DNA of 64,000 nucleotides from Marsupella aquatica (Eukaryota; Marchantiophyta): NCBI GenBank assembly GCA_973895155.1, contig OZ316895.1, positions 17,298,001-17,362,000 on the forward strand. Direction: 5' to 3'. Under the pieces are notes generated by a model that did not search any database, was not told where the DNA came from, and saw only the letters and a list, made by a program, of their open reading frames with translations. Position numbers and translations under genes: made by a program. Every line of letters begins with the position of its first letter. Within the stretch, counting starts at the first letter, position 1. Shown here in pieces: positions 23,036 to 35,542 of the stretch.

Positions 23036-25219
23036 AGTTCGCCAAGTGAAGTGCTCTATCGTTCGCTTGCTAATTGCCATAGAGGTTTATCCTAAGTTTT
23101 CGTGTTCAGAGGTCACTTACAATTAGGGCCGAGATTCTGTTCATATTTGCAAGAAGCCATCCTCGGGCAGTATTTTGTGCTGTAGTGTCGACCTTATGTT
23201 CATCGGGTCAGTTGTCTATGTGGTCAGATCTCATCTCACCTATGTACATAATCCAGTCTTTCTAGGCTATGGGTGCCACATTTGCAGTTACTCTGGGGGT
23301 TATCATGTACGATACTGTACCGTATGAAGTCCTACTGTGAAATTTACATGATGGCATGAAGAACAGTCGATGCTTCTGGCATTGATGACAAAGCTTCGTA
23401 TTATCGTGTGGACCTCAGCCTTGTTCCATATATTCTCATATACGCACGGTATGTGCGTCGGCCATCAATTATGTGTAGATTTGCAATGCCCACTGCTGGG
23501 ATTTTAACGGTGGTATAATCATCAGTTCGATGCTATGTGCCCTGCTTTTTGCTTATTCACTTGACGGATTGTCCTAGAACCTAATTTGCTACTCTCCGAA
23601 ATTCAGCCTTTCTGAAGCAGAGGAAAGCTATTACTGTAGCACTTGCACAGAAGCGTTTCATGCCAGGAAAGGATGTTGTTTGATTTGTGCCAGTCCCATG
23701 GACTCGGTGTGGGAACTGCTTGAATTTCACGAGGAGCAGATTACTTGTAAGCTGGATTTCTCCCAGTCACTTAGAATCAACAGGAAGGAAACCTCGTTAG
23801 AATCCAAAGCTTTGGTATACGTGTGTGAGAGCTTGAAGAGAGCCGCAAGTCTTTTCTGTTGTGCGACGAGCGATTCTCCAGGCGATTCCCAAGCTCGCTA
23901 CATGTGGATGAGTTCCCAATCTGATCTCTCAGGTACGAGTTTAGAGTGAAGGTCATTGTCCACGAGAGTCAAGGTCGTATCTGGCGAAGCCTTGCGGTCA
24001 TGAACCTTAGTTCTCTAACGAATCGGGCGATATTCTATCAGAATCGAGTAGTAAGTGTATGCCTGTAAGCTTATTCCAAGTCCGTCAGTAGGTTCGCATA
24101 TGTCGTTTCGACGGTTTCGAGCCAATGGAAGCTGCGTGGAGATTCTATATCTCACTATCTCATCTCAAAAGGTGTAGATCAATTTTCTCGCATAGACCAA
24201 TTTGGTGGACAACGTCGGGAGTTCTTTGGGGGAAATTGGTCCAGTCTACATCGTCGACACCTTTTCTCTGGCATAGACCAATTTCTCTCACAATGCTTGT
24301 GAGGATGTGTCTAGCCAGTTGTTGGTTGTGGTATTTTCGGATATAATTAGACATGAAGGGATCTGTTTCTGCAAAATGTTTAGAATATTTACTCGTATTA
24401 ACTTTTGAACTACGGTAGTTCTGCTAAAGATCACGTTTTCGATTGTGATGTCACCCATTTTCTCCCTCGAATTCTCAGGCTGACGTGGCAGCATTTTCCA
24501 AGTGTCGTAGTTTATGGTGAGAAGGTCTCAATTTGGAGGTCCAGTGCAATTGTCTTTCTAAAGTTTTTCGTTAATCAGGTTACATTCCCAGCTCATGATA
24601 CCTTACTTTGCACAAAGGTCATAGATGGCGAAATGATCACGAATATCCAGAATGTTATGCAGTCATCTTGCCTAGCCACATCATGTCAGATTCCACTCCG
24701 TCATGTCGTACAGTTTCTGTTCCGTGAGAAGATGATCTGCATCCATATTTCAGTCGATTTATAGGATCTGCACATGGACCAGATGTCTTATAGATGTGGC
24801 TCCAAGTTGTAGGGAAGGAAAGTTGGGAGGTGCATACTTTCTTCACATGTTATCGGAGGCCGCTATCAGGTACATACTTTCTTCATGTGTTACTTAAGCC
24901 CACTGTCCCAGTAAACAATTAGCTGAATATCGGGAACCCACTGCCAATTAGTAAGTTCCTAACTGGTTCGCCACTTGGAAACCAGAATTCCATACTACTT
25001 TCTTGAATTTCAGCTATGTACTAGGGTTTTCCATAAACTCTAGGGGAGATGAAATCACGTTTTGGTCCCTTTTGGTGAGTTATCAACTGTAGGAGTCGAC
25101 AGTACCGATGAAAAGCACTTTTGGGGCCCGTTGGTGAGTTGCCATAAAGTCTCCTCCAGGAAGGAAAATGTAAAAAAAAACCGACAGGGAGATGTACACA
25201 CTGCCACTGACCCTTTGTA
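23036..25219. other. Downstream spacer with an unexplained cysteine-rich frame
   Basis: A plus frame at about 23581-23949 reads ...YYCSTCTEAFHARKGCCLICAS..., with two CxxC pairs. It has no ATG start and no matching splice partner found. 24170-24275 contains an imperfect inverted repeat (aaaaggtgtagatc / gtcgacacctttt). Nothing else was recognised. Confidence 0.35.
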
Positions 25220-25735
25220 GAGCTCCCCAGCGAGAAGCTTAATCGTTCACCAGCTTGGTCCTCCCCTGCACATATTGAGGCGCCCATTGTCGAGCTCCCC
25301 AGCTAGAAGCCTAATCGTGCACTAGCTTGGACCTCCCCTGCACATTTTGAGTCCCTCGGAGAACTACTGTAAAAGTCTACATTCTCTCCCTAACCTTGCC
25401 AGGAACCAAAACGAGTTTCACCTCTAGTCTCACCCCCGTGTTAGTACGATGAGAGAATGATAAGTTTCACCTTCACCTTCAGGGAGCACTGCAGACCACT
25501 TGTCTCACCCCTGTGGTAGTACCAATGAGAGAATTCTAAGTTTCGCCTTCACTTTTAGACAGAACTGCAAACCACCACTTGTCTCACCCTTGTGGTATAG
25601 TCCATGAGGGCATTCTAAGTTTCACCTTCACAGAACTGCAAACCACCTCTAGTCTCGCCCCTGTGTTAGTGCATGAGAGAATTATGGATGTCACGTTCAC
25701 TTTTAGGCAGAAATGCAGACCACCTGCCCTTGATG
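25220..25735. repeat. Two adjacent minisatellite-like arrays
   Basis: At 25220-25350 a 72-bp unit (gagctccccag..agaagc, ctcccctgcaca) occurs twice. At 25410-25735 a 70-80-bp unit (tctcacccctgtg..agta, gagagaatt, gtttcaccttcac, actgcagaccac) occurs about four times with indels. Confidence 0.75.
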
Positions 25736-26775
25736 GCAAGAGTACTTTTTTGGAAAGATGATTCTGTGAGGGGAATCTCTGACTTGTTGCCCACACGTTG
25801 ACTCAGTCGCTAAAACGCAAATTCGTGTGGGTTTGATTTTGTCAACCTTTCTTTGTGGACTAATTGTGAGCTTTTTCATTTGTTGACTAGATCAAATGTG
25901 GGGCTAAGTGATGAGCTGGTCAATCAAGCTTGTACATATCATGCTTCCAAAGAACAATGTATACCATTAAGCTCCACACAAAGGTGAAAGGAAAGCCCAG
26001 ATAGACACAAAGGATTTACAAGTTGCTCTGATGGACTCACATAACCCTGCTACTAGGCACCATAAAAACATTCAATTATACTCCCACAACACACTATATA
26101 TTTTTCTCAAAGTACTTTGCTATTATTTTGCTACACTATGCTTGAAACAAGGGGCCTTTTGCTAAGCTAGTGAAAGGTGCTGTCTGTATTCAAATTGACA
26201 AAAAATGACTTGCCTAATCCCTCTACAGATCTCCCGAGAGTTGGCAAGGTGAGATGCTATTAATATGACCTTGTTCTCCAAAGTTGTTTATTACGGACCC
26301 CACTAGAGGTTCCTTTCAAAATTTGAGACTCCACAATGTGCCACGTTATCATGACGTGCTCCAAACAGGTATGGATTGGTTTACAAAATAAATTTACTTC
26401 ACCGTTCGTGTTTGTGGCTGGATTTTGGTAAATTTGAGGACACCATGCCGTAAACCTTGATGTAAAATGTTTGAAAAATAACCATTTTATTTACCCTAGG
26501 TAACAAACTGTTCAATTAGTAGGAGGCCCACATTCCGTGTTTTTTACCCTGAGTAACCGCTACCCATCTGCATTCTGAATTGTGTTTCAATTGAATAATA
26601 ACTAAATCTCTCTCAGCAAGTTGATCTGATGACAAAGTAATCGTGGCAATTTTCTCGACCTTCTATTGCCACAAAGGAAGAAGTGGACATGATTCTATGT
26701 TGGATCACTCAGCACTCCTTTCCATGGCGTCATCATTGCTGTTTCTAACTCGGTGATGCCTCTGCTACTGTTAGA
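25736..26775. other. AT-rich spacer, nothing recognised
   Basis: No open frame with family similarity and no clear element ends. Confidence 0.4.
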
Positions 26776-26979
26776 TTGTCCAACGAGGCACGAGCGAACG
26801 AAAGAGAAGCAAGCTTAGTCGGGTTCAGTAAGGGCCTCGTCTACGTGCAGATGGTATTGAAGAGCCTGGGCATGAAAGAAGGACATAGTTATAAGAAATG
26901 TCAACAGATGATCAAGGGAGTCGATGCGGACGGCAATGGGAAGGTGGACTTTCAGGAGTTCAAGGGGTCCACGAACTAA
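26776..26979 (+). pseudogene. C-terminal EF-hand fragment of a calmodulin-like protein
   Basis: The frame ends VLKSLGMKEGHSYKKCQQ, MIKGVDADGNGKVDFQEF, KGSTN. The 12-residue loop DADGNGKVDFQE is a canonical EF-hand with Asp/Asn ligands at 1, 3 and 5 and Glu at 12. The preceding helix resembles the last EF-hand of plant CML proteins of the MSS3/CML3-7 type. The frame has no ATG before the EF-hand region and the three upstream EF-hands are missing, so it is a truncated copy. It could instead be a last exon of a gene whose other exons were not found, but nothing in the upstream 1 kb looks like an EF-hand. Confidence 0.6.
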
Positions 26980-29742
26980 TTAAGTTCTTTAAACCCCTAT
27001 TGTCTTAAATTTGTTCAAGGACCCCTTGCTTACACAACATTGGTCAAGTTAGAGCACATTAAGAGTTTGTTTGTTATGCAAAAAGAACCAAACATAAATA
27101 ATTATGCTTGGGGCAAGACAAAGGAAACAATATGTTTGAGCAAGACCAAAGAAAACAATTAAACCTAGTAAGTGTAAAAACAATGTAAATTTGAAAAACA
27201 ATATTTCAAATAAACAAAGAATGGGTTATAATTGAGATATCATCCAATAAATTGTATGAGTTTTATCTATATTCTGCAATTTTTTGAATTAACCATGGGT
27301 AGAGAAAAACTCTTCAACTATTGTAACATTTATCAAGGTAACATGAGAAACCCTTCCGCTACTATGGACAGAGGGATACCAATACTATGGACAGAGGGAT
27401 ACCAAGAGAACATAAGAAACTTTAGATGACTATGGATGAAAGAATGAACATAAGAAACCCTTCAACTACTATATTTTGCATAGGCTGTATGATGTGTGAC
27501 ATAGACTCTGTATGATTAGTGTGTGACATAGACTCTATGGACATAGGAGTACCAAGGGAACCGTGTACTTACATGTACTACTACCATGAATAATCTACTC
27601 TTTTTTCTGTCTCATCTCCATATTCAAACCTATTCTTGACCAATAGTGCTCATGTGGTTGCAGTGCTTCCAGGAATTTTGTGATGAGCTTAATTCGATGG
27701 GGGGGAGTCCATAATGAACACAAGACCCTGTCCTTCTATAATTGGGAGTCCTAAACTTCCAAATTTGATGGACCTTAACCTAGTTGTTAAGGTAAAGGAC
27801 AGAAACTTTACAGACTACTAAATTCATGATAGATAACTTTGGTCATGGAAGATTTGTCAGCCATGACCATAAGTCACTCTAGAGGCTAGTGAAAAACAAA
27901 CAAACTTTTAAATGACCCTGTGAAAAAGCTATGATAGCCAAAAACCATCATCCCTAACTATGAAAGGCTAGTGAAAAATAATCAACTTTTACATAACCCT
28001 ATGCAAAGAAACTACGCCTTGATTTAAAGGAAATAAACTACATCTTGACATAATCATGAAACTGTCTTTTATTGGGGCATTATATCCCACAAGACTTATC
28101 CTATACTCAATTCCCTTAGTAAATTTTCTCTTTGTATTTTTCAGGGCATTCTGGGAACAGAACACCCCCCCCCCCCCCCAACAAAATCTGGATCACCTCT
28201 TTAGGAAGATTCTCCTCTACTTCACAAAATTTGAAAAAAGAAAAAATTTCTCAGGCCTTTAAGTGTACTAGTAAGGTCCTGCTTCTGGACAACTATGGGC
28301 AATAAGAGTCCCTCAAAACTTGAGTTGAAGCTTTTGTTAATTGGGAAGCTTTTCTTAATTCTGTACGGAATGCAGGTTACGAGCATGTAACAATTTTGGG
28401 ATGGGAGGCACCTGATATTCCTATAATCTGTTGCCCAGTAATAACATTTTTGTGTGTGCAGAAATTAAGTACTATAGAGGAGGTCTGGTCTGGGGTAGTA
28501 GCCTCCAAGATAGCTCAGAAAACCTTTCCAATTGCTGCTATTTGGGTTTTCTTCACTTTATGGTCATATGGTTACACCCTGGTAACCCAGAACCTCCATT
28601 ATCCTATATGTTTTTGGGGGCATTATCCTAAACTATAATACACAGTTGCGCCAAAAATGGTGTGATCATCATTCAAATTTGGAGTGTCCTTTTGCGTGAG
28701 AAAAATTCAAACCTGTAAATATGGACTAATAAAAAGAAGAAAAAAAAAGGGAGAGGGAAATGAAGAAACCAGGTACTGGCCCGGTATCTGGTGGCCCGGT
28801 ATCCGGTGCACAAGGCAGGTACTCACAAGGCAGGTACTATTGTACCTGCAGGTACAAACATATGAACTCATTACCCTTGGGAGCCTCATCAGGTACAAGG
28901 TACAAAGAATAGAGGTCATGTATGGAGGTACAGTTGTACCAGCAGAGTACAACTTTTCAGTGAGAGTGAGGAGCGTAACTTCTTTCATTTTGGAGTTTTG
29001 AGCTCTCTATTCCAAGCCTATGTGAACTCATAAGGGGCTCCTGCATTTAATGGGGGCTTTTAAGCAACAACAACTTAATGAAGAATGGCCACTAGAGGGA
29101 GAGCAATGAGAGGATGAGGGAGAGTGACAAGGAAGCTACGATGACTCCTGAGACCCTTGCCCTCGCCTGGATCCAAACAACTAATTTTTTCCTTGGAACA
29201 AACAACTTATTTTTTAGGTGCAAACTTTTGCCAAATTACACCTCCCCAAAATGTGCTCACCACTTTTCCCGCCACTTTTGCCAAAAAATATTAACTTCTA
29301 TAATAAACAGTTGCGCGCATTTTTGCAGTGGTCGTCGTTTTAAATTACCGGGGTTTTTTGGGTGACAAAAACCAGCACCGGGAAAAACGGAAGCAATAAT
29401 TAGACCAAAAAAATCAGTTGCAGGGCTGCACGGCACTCTCTCCCTAGCGCTCCCATTCTCCCAAAGTTGCGGCCACTTTCTCCCTCCTTGGCCCGACTTG
29501 GAGCCGTTAAACACTAAACCCCCCACGTCCCGATGACGCCCCTTCTTTTGGTGCCTGGCCCTTTGCATCCCTCCCTTGGGCGCCCCTACTCCAACATCCC
29601 AACTCGCCAAGACACGGCCGTCAGCCCCCCGTCGACCAACGCTTGCATCCTACTCGCCCTCCCCCGCCTGGACCAACTTGCCTCCTCGACGCCTGACTCC
29701 TTGCCTCGACTCCCGACCAGGCTGTCACACCATTCTAGGTAG
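26980..29742. other. AT-rich spacer with a poly-C tract and diffuse repeats
   Basis: 28165-28179 is an uninterrupted run of 15 C. Around 28780-28860 short repeats of ggcccggtatc and caaggcaggtact occur. 29100-29720 is C-rich and shares vocabulary (gcccttgcctggac, ccttgcctcgac) with 40.7-41.1 kb, so it may be debris of a related element. No gene was found. Confidence 0.4.
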
Positions 29743-31739
29743 TGTTAGAGTGTATCATACTATCTAGATCTGTATGTTTGGTATGTGTGCTATATGAGCC
29801 GATAAGGTTCCGTTAGGTTTGTGTGAGAGGGTACTTCTCTCTTGTGAGGCATTGAAAGGTTATCTTTCAATGTTGAGCCGTGGAGAGGAGAGCTTTGTGT
29901 GGTGGCTATGGTGGCTGAGAGCTCTCTCTATGTAGCGTGGGGATTCCTTGAGTGCAAGGTGCGTTGGCTCGACATATGTGTGTGATCGGATCGGACGAGA
30001 TTGAGTGCGTATTGTTGGCGTTGATGGTTGTTCCAATTGTATTGAGATTACATTGAAAGATCAGGCATCGAACTTTGCTGTTGTTGGACGGAGCTTCGAT
30101 TTTCAGTTTGATTGTGTTTGGCGACGGTTCGTGGTATCTCGGATCATGCATCGTATTACTTTGATTGGAGCGCCGGTATGTGGATCCAAGTTGAGATCGT
30201 GTGAGTTTGATTATTGAGCAGATCTGGAGTTGGAGGTTCGGCAGATCTGTAGCCTGTATGCACAAATCTGTCCATAGGGTGCAAATCGTTTGTGTTCCTT
30301 GGTTGCAGATCGATGTTTTGAGTTGTATCGATTGGCTGCAAGCAGATCAGGGCGGTAACGTTCTATCCTGTGAAGCGGTGGCTGTTTTCTGTGAAGGAAA
30401 CAATGTTTTGATGGTGCCATCGGTTGCAGATCTGCGAGTGCGCGGTTGCTATCTAGTTCGTCCGTATGCAGATCTGCGAGGCGCGGCCGTATTGTTGTCT
30501 AGTTCTTCCGTAGGGTGATTTGTGCGGACCGCGTTTGGTGTGAAGAAAGCAACTGTCCGCTGCTGCATATGTTGCTGATTTTGTGCTCGGCTAAGTGTTG
30601 GTTGACGCAAAGTTGAGTTGCATTTCTTTGAAGACGTGTTTCTTTGAAGGAAACTGAGGGACTGAGTCCCGAATGTTGCGAGATTTCAACTGACGCTCGC
30701 TGCAGATCTGCATTTTGTGAAGATAGTATGTCGATGCGGTGGCAGCATCTATGGATACGAGGCAGATTGTTGCTGCGACAGACTGTACTTTGCCACATCG
30801 CCGATGTGCATTTCTGCGAAGGGAAATAGAGGGCGGAAGTCTAAATGTTGTCGAAACCCAAAGTCACATCCGGCGTAGCGAAGCGTTGCGGGTGTGAAGG
30901 GCTCACTCTTTGGCTCATCTTGGCGTTTCGAGGCAACTCGTGGTTACTCAGGACGAGGGGCGTGAGGGCGGAGCAAGAGCGGGTGGGCCAGCAAGCCAGC
31001 TTGCTGGTAAGTGAGGAGTAGTTGCAAGCTATTGATTTTGGAGCGGCCAATTTAGTGCATAACTACAAGTGAGAGGTCACCCATCCCAAAACTATTCCTT
31101 CCCCACGCGCTTAACTATGTGGTTCTTAAGTGCTTTTGTGTACACACACTCCTTTCCACTTTGAAGGGAGCACTTAGGCATTTTATACATATTCTGGTTT
31201 GTTTAAATTGTCATTTTGGACCAAATCATAAGCTCTCTAAAGGTTTTTGATGCTTCTGAATCCATCTAGATGCATGGATTGAACCAATTGTGCATGGATC
31301 CTTAGCTACGACATTGAACGTTGAGAGGCCTATTATGAAGGCCCTACATTGAATATTATGAACATTGTTTGATTGATGTATGATCACTGCTGATGTGGAG
31401 AGTTATTGTGGATCTCTTCTTATTGATTGGATCCTCTCCATATATGCTTCCTGTTTATGCACCAGGTTAGTTTGGCGTGAGCACTTGATTCTATAGGAGT
31501 GATCCGGGTTTGCAACCAGACATTCTAGTTGTGCTACGTATTTCTCTCTTGGTGATGTTGGAGTGATGCCCAACACACCATGGTGAGTGCTTGTGTTGCT
31601 GACAAGGATAAATTGCCCTTAGGATTAGCATATAGATTAGGTTAGGTTGGTCACCACGGATTCTTCTGGTGCTACTGGGTTACCCAATGGACGACGGACC
31701 GGTTTCACGCGGAGTGGGGCACAATTTTGGCCAGCAACA
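29743..31739 (+). mobile_element. Candidate 5' LTR region of the Ty3/gypsy element
   Basis: It begins TGTTAGAGTG and ends CAGCAACA, one base before a primer-binding-like site. These TG...CA borders and the PBS next to the right end fit an LTR of about 2 kb. Internally, cagatctgcgag and related blocks recur near 30430 and 30475. No matching 3' LTR was found, and no target-site duplication could be paired. The assignment is tentative. Confidence 0.4.
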
Positions 31740-31740
31740 T

Positions 31741-31751
31741 TGGTAGCAGTC
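31741..31751 (+). other. Candidate primer-binding site
   Basis: TGGTAGCAGTC resembles the plant initiator-tRNA-Met-complementary PBS (TGGTATCAGAGC) with changes. It lies directly after the candidate LTR end and 145 bases before the gag-like frame. Confidence 0.4.
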
Positions 31752-31895
31752 AGCAGCACAGCTTTAGACAATGATTCTAGCGAGGACTCTGTGACCAGTT
31801 CTTCTCATCATTAGGTGATTGCACCTTTGTTGTGGGATATGGAAGAGACGTATGGGGCTACAAAGGGCCCATGACAATACTCTGGTGCAATTGGC

Positions 31896-32940
31896 ATGAT
31901 TGATCTGGATGACTTCATCCAGGATTTTGATACGTGGTGCGATATGTAGACATTGCGTAACGCCACGTTGTTTACCCCTTTCATGGCATGGAAGAGATTA
32001 TTTTAACATTTAGAGGGGCCACCCATGGATGACTACCATGACTTCCGGAAGGCTCATTTGGTTGAGATTGAGGTATGGAGGCAGCATTGGTCGCCTAATT
32101 ACGTGTCCATCACCTATGGCACTAGTGCGGCTGCTCAACCCATTGTCATAGTTGCTGCTTCTTCTAGCAGCACTAGCCAGAGTGACACACCATCCACCTC
32201 AATATGATGAATGAGAAGGTGGTGACTTTTGGATTTGCCAAAGAAGCACCAAAGGCTGCATCTACATCCACACCATAGCCTACTGCACGAAAGAGCCAAA
32301 GGGAGAAGCCTACTGCACAAGAGTCTACCAGCCAGAGACCTGTCAGTGCCCTCTTACGCTGGACAAGTCAGGATGTTGGACCTGTGGTGGGGATCATGCA
32401 CAGAGAGATTGCCCAGATCATAGAGGATCAAGGGGAGCATCAGCGCCTGATCAGCGACAATGTGATCATTGTAGAGCTCCTGGACACACCAAGGATAGGT
32501 GTTTCTCACTCCATCCTGAGTTACGGAGAGGAGGACCCCGTACACATGATCAGGGAAGAGAAGGCGGAGGTAGAGGTGGTGGGACGTGGTCGTGGCATGC
32601 CACATGCAGGGAGAAAGGGAGGTGACGCTGCCCCTGTTGTAACCATAGATCCAAAGGATGCTAAGATTGCTCAATTGGAGCAACAGCTAGCTTCCATGGC
32701 TAGTTCCTAGGTGAGACCTATTTTGGGTGATGGGGCATCTACATCCTACGGACCTTCCACATCCCATGGTCCTTCCACATCTTATGGAGCTGATGGAGAC
32801 CTTGCCACCATGGGATTCATGTGTGGCACTACGCATATTGATGCATCAGCAGCTTTGACACGAGTGGTGGCCCTCCCACCACGTGCCCGTCCAAACTCGT
32901 TTCTCAGCCTTGAAACAAGTTGAACCTTGCACTAACACGG
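31896..32940 (+). pseudogene. Retrotransposon gag with two CCHC zinc knuckles
   Basis: The gag-like frame begins MIDLDDFIQDFDTWCD at 31896 and holds two stops (after WCDM and after KRLF) before MDDYHDFRKAHLVEIEVWR. After a frame change, tandem zinc knuckles are encoded at 32374-32500: CWTCGGDHAQRDC (one residue short of the usual CX2CX4HX4C) and CDHCRAPGHTKDRC (canonical). A Gly/Arg-rich tail follows. Further on, an 18-bp unit repeated three times at about 32740-32795 encodes PSTSYG / PSTSHG. Gag would coat the element RNA in virus-like particles. The stops and frame changes mean no full protein can be made. Confidence 0.8.
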
Positions 32941-32942
32941 AA

Positions 32943-34600
32943 TGTTGGGGCAAGTTCTCTCCGACTATACTCCTTGTCGTTAGCAACCCCTCCCATATGA
33001 AGCTGCACTTGCCCTCGTCAGCACAACCGTCGCTCAACGGTCTTTGCTATCTGTACAAGCAATCAACCAACTGGTAAGAACCCGTCTTGATCTTGGAACT
33101 CCCAAGACCATTATCGTGCATCAAGCTCAACAGTCATTATTAAGTAGGTCAGCGGATAGAGCCTCCCAGGCCCGCATGGCCTTGCCATAAGCTAAAACTA
33201 AGGTCGGCATCATTGTTCGTCTGGAACAGTCTATCTACCAGATGTCGCCCAAGCTTCCCCACTTTATACCCGTCAATGGCTGACCGCCCTGCCTCCAGGA
33301 CATGCCCATGGCCCAAACTTAGTTTTTCACAAACTAGTAGTAACACGTCGGGACCATTCGATTTCTAGATCTTAGCCACCTCTCGGCAAAACCGGATTCC
33401 GCTCAACCTCTCACCATGCATTGGGACCAGATCTCAACGACAGCCCCCAGAGTCTACTTGGTTCTACCTCTCCAACATCAGGTCCCCGTGGGAACCAAAT
33501 GCGGTCTGGTCACTGTTCAACTTTGGATCGGCAAGAGGGACTCCCCCCATTGCAAGCCTCAAAACCAAAACCATCCAATGCACAATCAGAGAGCACCATG
33601 AGGTAGCCTTCTTCATTAGCTTTCCAACGAGCCCAAGAACTCCCCCAACGGAGATCCGGTCGTCGAGTTATGCTTGTTTCCGCTTCAAAACTCGAAACGA
33701 TATATCTTCGTCGATCGCGATCAGCTCGAGCTCAAACTTGAGAGGACCACTCCCCTCATATATGATTCTGGGGACCTGCCACCCCGGACCAACTTTGGTC
33801 CCCTATCTTTGGCCCCCTACCCGAGGGCCCGTGGGCCCCGTCACTTAGCTCGAAATGAAGATAATCGAAAACCTTCCGTAACTTGGCCTTGAGCATAAAT
33901 TGTGGCATAGGGGGCTAAAAGTTACGGCCCTAACCCGGCTCTGGTCCAGGCAACCCCCTCTTGGTCCATCGATGCACGGCGACTCTAATCGAGTCTAAAT
34001 CGGCCATAACTTTTGGCCCCTAGGTCCGTTGGCCAAAAAATATGCGGCCCCATGATCGGGCTCATGTGGGGCTTCTTGGGCCCCTATGGTGATCCGTCGG
34101 AAAAATAGTTCATTTTTCCATGATTGGCAACTGACCCAAACTACAAGTATGCGGCTTGAGTTGGCCATAACTTTTGGCCCCTCGGTTCGTTGGCCGAGAA
34201 ACATGCGGCCCCATGATTGGGCTCATGTGGGGCTTCTTGGGCCCCTATGGTGATCCGTTGGAAAAATAGTTCATTTTTCCTTGATCGGCAATGGGCCCAA
34301 TAGAGTTAAATTGGAGCGCGCTTTTTTTTAGTCTTGTCCTTGCTCTTACTAGCCTCCTCTTTGTTAGTCGCATCCCTAATGGCCATGACGGTAGTAAATC
34401 TAAGAGGGGCTCAACGTTGGAGTTAGGCAACGCCGGATCAATTACAAGTAGGTGAAAGTTGTATTCGCGACTACACGTGGGGCAGCCAAAGCTCTTGAGC
34501 CCCGGGGAGCAGTAGTGGAGCTAGATCCACAGAGAGGGGATGCACGTCGGCAGACAAAGCTTCCTCACTCTTTCACATAGTCAGAGACAATGCAGACTGC
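32943..34600. repeat. LTR-like insertion between gag and protease, with a 161-bp internal tandem duplication
   Basis: Coding similarity to the host element stops at about 32940 and resumes near 34750. The insert begins TGTTGGGGC, an LTR-like start. It contains two copies of a unit (ggccataacttttggcccc ... gatccgtcggaaaaatag) at 34002-34140 and 34163-34300, 161 bp apart. The right border and target-site duplication could not be fixed, so both extent and class are uncertain. Confidence 0.5.
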
Positions 34601-34752
34601 CTCTATGAACCCGGTTCAGACAAACCCTAGTCGGGGTAAGTTGGCAAAATCAGGTAGTGATGAAGTAGGGGTGACAGGTACCCTGCTGGGGGCGGCTACT
34701 ACCAACTAGCGCACCCCATTATTTTCAGTGACAAACATGCTGAACTTGGGAG

Positions 34753-35187
34753 TTGGTCCTGCAGAAGTGTTCAGATTGGCAGCTATACTTTGTGAGACAG
34801 GACACTCCAGTTGTTGCTTCCCATGCAGAAGCAACTTGTAGGGTTGAAGCAGTGAAGACCATGCCACCTACTGCTACTACTGAGACATGGCATGCAGCAG
34901 CATGGTTGGTGGTTTTACCAGCACGCCCTGCAATTGAGAGCACTAGTTTTAAACCTAGTGTTGTGTCATTGGATAATCGGAGTGGTATCTTTTGATTATC
35001 CAATGGGCCTTCTGGAGCAGTATACCAGCCAGAGAGAATATTATTGGATACTGGTGCTCAGGCCTTGATGTTGGGAAAGTTTACCATACGTGGATTGGGA
35101 TTGCTTCTAGAGGATTTGGAGGATTGTCTCTTTCCCATTCAGACTTCATTGGGGGACCTACACCTACACAGCATATCAGTAGGAGAC
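34753..35187 (+). pseudogene. Retropepsin (aspartic protease) domain of the gypsy element
   Basis: The frame reads ...SVVSLDNRSGIF, a stop, then ...PERILLDTGAQALMLGKF and TIRGLGLLLEDLE. The active-site DTGA is at 35047-35058, and the following 'IRGLGLLLEDLE...FPIQTSLG' matches retroelement proteases. The protease would cleave the Gag-Pol polyprotein. The reading frame is cut at 35187 by the Copia-type solo LTR and also carries one stop at 34993-34995. Confidence 0.8.
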
Positions 35188-35532
35188 TGTTGAGCATAGA
35201 CAACATTTGCAACGGCAAGCCCATGAACCATCCAACGCACAAGAGTCGACACAGAGAGATACGTGGTTCACCTCCACATGAGACTACATCCACGGGGACA
35301 CACAAGAGCTTTACTGCACTCTAGGGCGACCGGTCATACTAAGCATCCACAGCTCAAGCTCTCCCTATCTCTCAACTAGCTCTGTAACAATGAGCCTAAG
35401 TTCCATCCAGGGTTTGGCATCAGCCCTGGCTATATGCACAACAACACTACCGCTAACATTAGCTAAGTCCTAACCCAAGTTAGACTAACTGTGGTTAGCT
35501 CATGAGTCACAAGACTATAGCAATATCTAATA
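35188..35532 (-). mobile_element. Copia-type solo LTR nested in the gypsy pol region
   Basis: The 345-bp segment begins TGTTGAGCAT and ends ATCTAATA. It is flanked by GAGAC on both sides (35183-35187, 35533-35537). Its reverse complement contains ccgtggatgtag...gtgaaccacgta, typical of Copia LTRs, and matches the solo LTR at 17533-17816 over several blocks (for example 'tagtcttgtgactcat' and 'ctaaccacagtta'). So it lies in minus orientation. It separates the protease frame from the methyltransferase frame, and no internal Copia genes remain. Confidence 0.88.
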
Positions 35533-35542
35533 GAGACCACTT

